5,416 nucleotides of DNA. Source: Saprospiraceae bacterium (lineage in GTDB: Bacteria; Bacteroidota; Bacteroidia; Chitinophagales; Saprospiraceae). Position 1 is the stretch's first letter; each line of letters begins with the position of its first letter. The stretch is taken from NCBI GenBank assembly GCA_023299965.1, contig JALZVN010000302.1, positions 1 to 5,416 on the forward strand, read 5' to 3'. The position numbers and the translations under genes are program-made. Below are positions 1 to 3,535 of the stretch, piece after piece. The notes beneath the pieces were generated by a model that had not been told where the DNA came from, made no database searches, and saw only the letters and a list, made by a program, of their open reading frames with translations.

Positions 1-20
1 TAACATAACATAACATAACA
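1..20. repeat. Pentanucleotide tandem repeat at the left edge
   Basis: Four perfect copies of the 5-base unit taaca fill positions 1-20. The array is cut by the window edge, so its real length is unknown. It lies in non-coding AT-rich DNA upstream of the protease unit. No function is visible. It could change copy number by slippage. Confidence 0.8.
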
Positions 21-62
21 TTTACATTTAGTAGATTCCAATTGTAAAAATTGTAAATGTTA
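16..62. other. 11-bp inverted repeat (possible weak terminator or binding site)
   Basis: The arms taacatttaca (16-26) and tgtaaatgtta (52-62) are perfect reverse complements around a 25-base spacer. The spacer holds the direct repeat attgtaaa at 41-48, which recurs at 50-57. The arms are almost pure A/T, so an RNA stem would be weak. It could be the end of an upstream transcript or an operator for the gene starting at 142. The sequence does not decide between these. Confidence 0.35.
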
Positions 63-129
63 AATAAGTCAAAATGATCGAATGTGTTACAGATTAAAAT
101 TACTTTCATCAGATTTTATATTAATGTAT

Positions 130-141
130 TAAACTAAAATT
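130..141 (+). promoter_or_regulatory. A-rich translation-initiation region before ATG 142
   Basis: The bases directly before ATG 142 are A-rich (taaactaaaatt) and have no GGAGG-like box. Bacteroidota commonly start translation from A-rich leaders rather than strong Shine-Dalgarno sites, so this supports 142 as a start codon. The ATG at 341 also lacks a purine-rich site at the usual distance, and it lies inside what reads as the mature propeptide. I did not find a convincing Bacteroidota -7/-33 promoter (TAnnTTTG / TTTG) in 62-141. Confidence 0.35.
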
Positions 142-252
142 ATGAACCTGATTAAATTTTATCCAAACTTTTTATCCAAACTTTTTATCCAAAATTACTA
201 TCCAAAATTACTATCCAAAATTACTAGTTTTACTACTATTCCTTTCATTTAA
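142..252 (+). CDS. Out-of-phase 5' part of the protease gene (36-codon OFF-state reading frame)
   Basis: ATG 142 starts a frame encoding MNLIKF followed by the repeat-encoded stretch and ending at TAA 250-252. The first residues look like the positively charged N-region of an export signal. The hydrophobic core that should follow is encoded by the same DNA (221-250) but in the +1 frame, which is the protease frame. With five 13-bp repeats the ribosome therefore runs past the core out of frame and stops. Removing one repeat joins ATG 142 to the protease frame with no stop between them. I read this as the start of the protease gene in an OFF configuration, not as an independent small gene. Alternatives are a copy-number assembly error or a recent inactivating expansion. 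Confidence 0.55.
   Translation: MNLIKFYPNFLSKLFIQNYYPKLLSKITSFTTIPFI
161..225 (+). repeat. Five tandem 13-bp repeats (candidate phase-variation switch)
   Basis: The units are ATCCAAACTTTTT at 161-173 and 174-186, then ATCCAAAATTACT at 187-199, 200-212 and 213-225. The two types differ at three of 13 positions, and copies within each type are identical. The array lies between ATG 142 and the hydrophobic core of the protease signal peptide. Thirteen is 1 modulo 3, so each gain or loss of a unit moves the downstream frame by one. Three units encode 13 codons without a stop, and all three frames through the array are open. The gene is in frame when the copy number is 1, 4 or 7. Five copies leave it out of frame and stopping at 250. 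Three or six copies would stop at the TAG now at 225-227. Confidence 0.95.
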
Positions 253-271
253 TTATGAACTTACTTCACAA
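218..271 (+). other. Signal-peptide core encoded in the protease frame but without an in-frame start
   Basis: In the frame of the protease, codons from 218 read K, then LLVLLLFLSF, then NYELTSQ. This is a lysine, a hydrophobic core and a polar end in the order expected of a Sec signal peptide. Endings in SQ or AQ are common in Bacteroidota. The frame is open from 152 (after TGA 149-151) but contains no ATG, GTG or TTG before 341. With a single 13-bp unit the protein would begin MNLIKFYPK and run straight into this core, giving a compact 26-residue leader. With four units the leader would be 39 residues. The cleavage site is inferred. Confidence 0.7.
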
Positions 272-340
272 CACATAATTGAAAATGATGGAAACCACTG
301 TGTCAAGAGAAATGCTTTTGAAGATAAAAGCGATTATGAA

Positions 341-2356
341 ATGTACTTTGCATTTAGAGGAAACTCGCCTCTCTATCGATTAAATTACAATCAAGATAAT
401 TTAATTAACTCAGTCGAAAGTTTAATTGATTACTTAGAGCTTGGAGAAGATTATTCATTCCAGCTTCATTCTCGTTCTATTATTGGAGACAAAGAATATG
501 AGAGATACAAACAATTTTATAAAGGGATGGAAGTAGAGCCAGGAGGATTTGCAATATCTGGAGGAGATCCTTGTGATTCACCAATTAGTCTATTTGTGTT
601 TAGTGATATTGGGGAATTTGAAGATCCGAATATTGGAAAGGAAGATATTACTGATATTCTAAAAGCTCCTATTTTAGAATCTGAATTAGTATTGGTTATG
701 GCTGAAGATAATTGCACTTTTGAACAAATTTGGAGAGTGCAACACTATAGAGATGAAATCATGATATCGTGGATTGACGCGACGGATGGCACCATTATTC
801 GAACCAAATCCTTAGCTGATAATGCAAGTAGTTATAATATTTCAGATGTTAACGTAAGACTCCAAACAAGATTAATTAATCAAAATAGGATTACTTCTCC
901 CGAAATGACTCTTGTTGATGGATCAGGGGGAACTGTATCTTATTATGATGCTATGTGTAATGAACAATTACAAGATGCTTCTTCTGTTCTTGCTATAATA
1001 TCAGATCCAGTATTAACTCTAAATACGGCATGTGGTGCTGGTCATGCAACTTTGCCAACCCTAGTTACTAATTTTGCTTTTGTTGATGCTTGCATAACAA
1101 ATGTTGGGATATTATTGCCGCCTGCTGTTGTAATAATAAACGAATGTGCCATTCCTGATAAAGCTGCGGCATTTCCATTGAATGACCCTGCAGGAATTGT
1201 ATTTCAGTTTGGGGCGCAGGATATTATAGACGAAGGTGTTTACTTGCCATTTTATTCAACTGATGTTATAGCTCATGAATATGGGCATCATTTTCTAAAC
1301 CAATTTTTTTTCTCTGCTACAAGTATCGATCATCTCGTTATTCATGAGTATTTTGCAGATTTATTTTCGCTATATGTGAATACTGAAGGATGTGGAATGG
1401 AAAATGATTTTACATTTAATACCTTAGATGGTGGGATTATACGAGATTTCAGAGATTTTGACTTTAACGATCCATGCCAATACGAAGTAGATGCAAGTAC
1501 TTTCGATTCGGGTAATCCTCACTTTTATGCGAGTACATTTCGATACTTAGCTTATCAGATTGTTGACAAGGAAATTATGACCTTGACTGATTTTTTTAAT
1601 TCTTCCGTTGCTATTATGGCGACTTTCCCTGATGATGGCACAGTTACTGATTTAGCTTTATTATATTTAGATGATATCATCTCTAAATTTGGAGCTTGTT
1701 CCGATGAGACCGCTTTTATCAATGAACTTCTGGAATCTCTTTGTCTTACTGAACAGCTATTTCCTTGTGATGTGATTGAGATCACATATACAACACCGAC
1801 TACACAAGTTACTGTAGAAGGAGTGAGCCTTTCTGTTTGTGAAAATGAACATAATGGAACAATATCATTGAGTATTAACAGTGATAACTATAATCCAGAT
1901 GTAGTACATAGCTGGGACGGTATCCGACCAGAATGGATTGTAAATGGACAACTTAATAATGCTGATGTTACTGGAAATGAAATAGTAATTCAATTCCCTA
2001 AATATAATTTCTATCCTAGAAAGTATACTATATGTAATTCTGTGCGTTCTTCAGGTCGCAAAGGGTGTGTAAGCATTATACTTAGAGATTGTGATAATAA
2101 TGATCCATCATGTGAAGAGGTATTTTTTGACCCTGAAGGTATCCAAAATGAAATTCTGCAATCTAGAACTAGTCAAATACCGGTAGAGTCTAATAATAAT
2201 TTTGAAGTGTTTGATATTGCAGGCAAATATGTCATAAGTGGTAATTTGAAAACGGTTCTGAATAAGTTGAACTCTATGCCAACACAGTTATTTATCATTA
2301 TGGAGTACAATAAGGATAAGGGCTATTTACAAACATATAAATACATATCACAATGA
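341..2356 (+). CDS. Secreted gluzincin metalloprotease, thermolysin/fungalysin-like, with FTP propeptide
   Basis: The product is predicted to be an exported zinc endopeptidase. Numbering is from the only in-frame ATG (341; 671 residues). Residues 1-160 resemble an FTP/PepSY propeptide: SFQLHSR at 39-45, YKQFYKGMEVEPGGF at 56-70, and WIDATDGTIIRTKSL at 144-158. The zinc site is H312-E313-Y-G-H316. E336 follows with the same spacing as thermolysin His146 to Glu166, and D340 sits at the place of Asp170. DSGNPH at 389-394 matches the thermolysin Asp226/His231 pair, so the catalytic set looks complete. Residues 488-585 form a Cys-containing beta-rich domain. The tail (620-671, FEVFDIAGKYVISGN onward) resembles the second half of a T9SS sorting domain but lacks YPNP. 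ATG 341 is unlikely to be the natural start, because the frame continues upstream to 152 and encodes a signal peptide core and the start of the propeptide. The real start is probably ATG 142, now out of phase. Family assignment is strong; substrate is unknown. Confidence 0.88.
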   Translation: MYFAFRGNSPLYRLNYNQDNLINSVESLIDYLELGEDYSFQLHSRSIIGDKEYERYKQFYKGMEVEPGGFAISGGDPCDSPISLFVFSDIGEFEDPNIGKEDITDILKAPILESELVLVMAEDNCTFEQIWRVQHYRDEIMISWIDATDGTIIRTKSLADNASSYNISDVNVRLQTRLINQNRITSPEMTLVDGSGGTVSYYDAMCNEQLQDASSVLAIISDPVLTLNTACGAGHATLPTLVTNFAFVDACITNVGILLPPAVVIINECAIPDKAAAFPLNDPAGIVFQFGAQDIIDEGVYLPFYSTDVIAHEYGHHFLNQFFFSATSIDHLVIHEYFADLFSLYVNTEGCGMENDFTFNTLDGGIIRDFRDFDFNDPCQYEVDASTFDSGNPHFYASTFRYLAYQIVDKEIMTLTDFFNSSVAIMATFPDDGTVTDLALLYLDDIISKFGACSDETAFINELLESLCLTEQLFPCDVIEITYTTPTTQVTVEGVSLSVCENEHNGTISLSINSDNYNPDVVHSWDGIRPEWIVNGQLNNADVTGNEIVIQFPKYNFYPRKYTICNSVRSSGRKGCVSIILRDCDNNDPSCEEVFFDPEGIQNEILQSRTSQIPVESNNNFEVFDIAGKYVISGNLKTVLNKLNSMPTQLFIIMEYNKDKGYLQTYKYISQ

Positions 2357-3093
2357 TGCAAAGTTCTAAGCTTGTTTTTTATAAGTACTTATACAAAATA
2401 GGAATAATTCAAATAGGCTTGTTTCTTTTGTCGGTTGATGGTTATAGTCAAACACATATTAGCCCTCAGGTTGGAATTGCGTTCAATACGATCTCTAATG
2501 ATTTTGAACGCCAAACCATAGGCCGTACTGGATATCTTCAAGATATGGAGGAGTCTTTTTTAATAGGTTTACAAGTGAGTCATTCATTAAATAATCGATT
2601 TGAAGTATATTTAAATGGAAGATTTGAAAGATTAGAAGCTATACCAAGTCCATTTACTGAATTGGGGGAGAGAGAAGATGGCACTACTATTTCGATCTTT
2701 AATGAATTTACTCCAGGCGGGATTGTTTTCCGTCGTTTTCACTTTGGTTTGGGTTTTGGTTATGAGTTTGTTCCAAAACTAACATTCATTAGTTCCTTGT
2801 CATTAGTGCGAATAGCGAGTACTAAAAGGCGGCAGAAAAAAGGCTTGCAACATATTTTAGATGATCGGGTTTTAAAGTCAGGTGAACTTGAATCTTATTT
2901 CGAGTTAAGCCTTCGTTATCAATTTAAATCCATTAGCATTGCGCCATATTACAGAAACGGTTTCTGGCATAACGATGGATTTGCGCCAGATCAGATAGAT
3001 CCTGTAAGCACAGTAGGTTTGCGTATAGGATATCGATTCAAAGTATTAGATAAAATCAAGCAAAGTTCTAAAGTAGTGTGTCCTAAGTTGTGA
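2353..3093 (+). CDS. Outer-membrane beta-barrel protein, about eight strands, unrecognised family
   Basis: The protein has 246 residues. The N-terminus carries basic residues followed by a hydrophobic core (about 17-28, GIIQIGLFLLSV) and ends DGYSQ at 29-33, so a Sec signal peptide cut near residue 33 is likely. The mature part shows alternating hydrophobic/polar strands rich in aromatic residues and glycine: about 35-46, 69-78, 82-94, 111-119, 130-139, 142-152, 180-191, 193-202 and 219-231. This fits a small barrel of roughly eight strands. A charged loop (157-179) and a 15-residue tail after YRF are visible. Its ATG overlaps the protease stop as ATGA, and a second ATG follows at 2356. The arrangement implies translational coupling. 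No PorP/SprF or OmpA peptidoglycan-binding domain is seen. Its role could be anchoring, transport or partnership with the protease; none is proven. Confidence 0.82.
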   Translation: MMQSSKLVFYKYLYKIGIIQIGLFLLSVDGYSQTHISPQVGIAFNTISNDFERQTIGRTGYLQDMEESFLIGLQVSHSLNNRFEVYLNGRFERLEAIPSPFTELGEREDGTTISIFNEFTPGGIVFRRFHFGLGFGYEFVPKLTFISSLSLVRIASTKRRQKKGLQHILDDRVLKSGELESYFELSLRYQFKSISIAPYYRNGFWHNDGFAPDQIDPVSTVGLRIGYRFKVLDKIKQSSKVVCPKL

Positions 3094-3095
3094 TA

Positions 3096-3170
3096 CGGAT
3101 TTTAGCGTGGATAAAAAGGGGTTAATTTTTCAATTGAAATTTTAGATCCTTTTTATTTTCGCCATATCCG
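3096..3170 (+). terminator. Imperfect stem-loop, probable terminator of the protease-barrel unit
   Basis: Nested arms pair across the element: cggat (3096-3100) with atccg (3166-3170), gcg (3105-3107) with cgc (3160-3162), and ataaaaagg (3111-3119) with cctttttat (3148-3156). The apex at 3128-3139 is the palindrome tttcaattgaaa. The 3' arm is followed by more T residues (3157-3159). It begins three bases after the barrel stop codon. It is AT-rich and not a textbook terminator, but position and pairing support transcription termination or 3'-end stabilisation. Confidence 0.5.
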
Positions 3171-3311
3171 GATTGTCCTTCTGTTTATTATTGAATATTT
3201 TAGAAATGAAAAGCCTTAAAAAAATGTCTTTTAAAAAGAATCTGAATTGTAGTGATACCATTTGTAATTTAAAATGGCATATAAAATTTTAGATAGAAAT
3301 GATTAATTAAG

Positions 3312-3350
3312 GTCGAGGCGAAAAGCCTGCCTTTGCCGGCAGACAGGCGC
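3312..3350. repeat. GC-rich palindromic intergenic element
   Basis: This short GC-rich island sits in very AT-rich surroundings. Pairings visible include aggc (3316-3319) with gcct (3325-3328), ctgcc (3327-3331) with ggcag (3338-3342), and gcct (3325-3328) with aggc (3345-3348), so alternative hairpins are possible. Similar CTGCC/GGCAG palindromes are, from my recollection, common as dispersed intergenic repeats in Bacteroidota genomes. Only one copy is in this window, so its dispersed nature is inferred from composition and form. Confidence 0.45.
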
Positions 3351-3352
3351 AC

Positions 3353-3370
3353 TAATAGCCTTAGCTATTA
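3353..3370. other. Perfect 7-bp hairpin with a 4-base loop
   Basis: The arms taatagc (3353-3359) and gctatta (3364-3370) pair perfectly around the loop ctta. It follows the GC-rich palindromic element by two bases and may belong to it. There is no T-tract, so it is not an obvious terminator by itself. Confidence 0.5.
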
Positions 3371-3476
3371 TGAGTATTTTTAAGGAAGAGTTTCATTTTT
3401 TGTATCAAAATATATGCGTTATTTTAAAGTCCAAATGGTATAATTTATTTGAAAATCTCCAAATTCCTACAAATAG

Positions 3477-3511
3477 AAAAAGCACTTTGATCTTTCGAAC
3501 AAAGTGCTTTT
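3477..3511 (-). terminator. Bidirectional intrinsic terminator of the SprB-repeat gene
   Basis: The arms aaaagcactttg (3478-3489) and caaagtgctttt (3500-3511) form a perfect 12-bp stem with a 10-base loop. On the minus strand the stem ends in a run of five T residues (complement of 3477-3481), and it lies 24 bases past the stop codon of the repeat protein gene. The opposite strand also has a T-run (3508-3511), so it can stop transcription from both convergent units. Confidence 0.88.
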
Positions 3512-3535
3512 ATCGTTTTGCTTTGCTATTTAGTT

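Larger units (their letters stand above)
3094..3535. other. Convergent intergenic region with several structured elements
   Basis: This 442-base stretch separates the two convergent transcription units. It contains a long imperfect stem (3096-3170), AT-rich DNA with no convincing gene (3171-3311), a GC-rich palindromic element (3312-3350), a perfect 7-bp hairpin (3353-3370), about 100 AT-rich bases without clear signals, and a bidirectional terminator (3477-3511). An open frame starting at 3370 on the plus strand runs through the terminator and the end of the repeat protein gene, and is not credible as a gene. Confidence 0.7.

Noticed and set aside
161..225. Tandem repeats considered as a CRISPR array
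   Set aside because: The 13-bp units abut directly with no spacers, and the unit is far too short. They are a simple tandem repeat.
285..395. Short open frame from ATG 285/288
   Set aside because: It is in the third frame, ends after a few dozen codons inside the propeptide region and has no export signal or motif.
2353..3093. Barrel gene as a PorP/SprF-family T9SS partner
   Set aside because: The protein is shorter than that family and shows none of its typical N-terminal QQDPQY-like motif. It sits with the protease and not beside the SprB-repeat gene.
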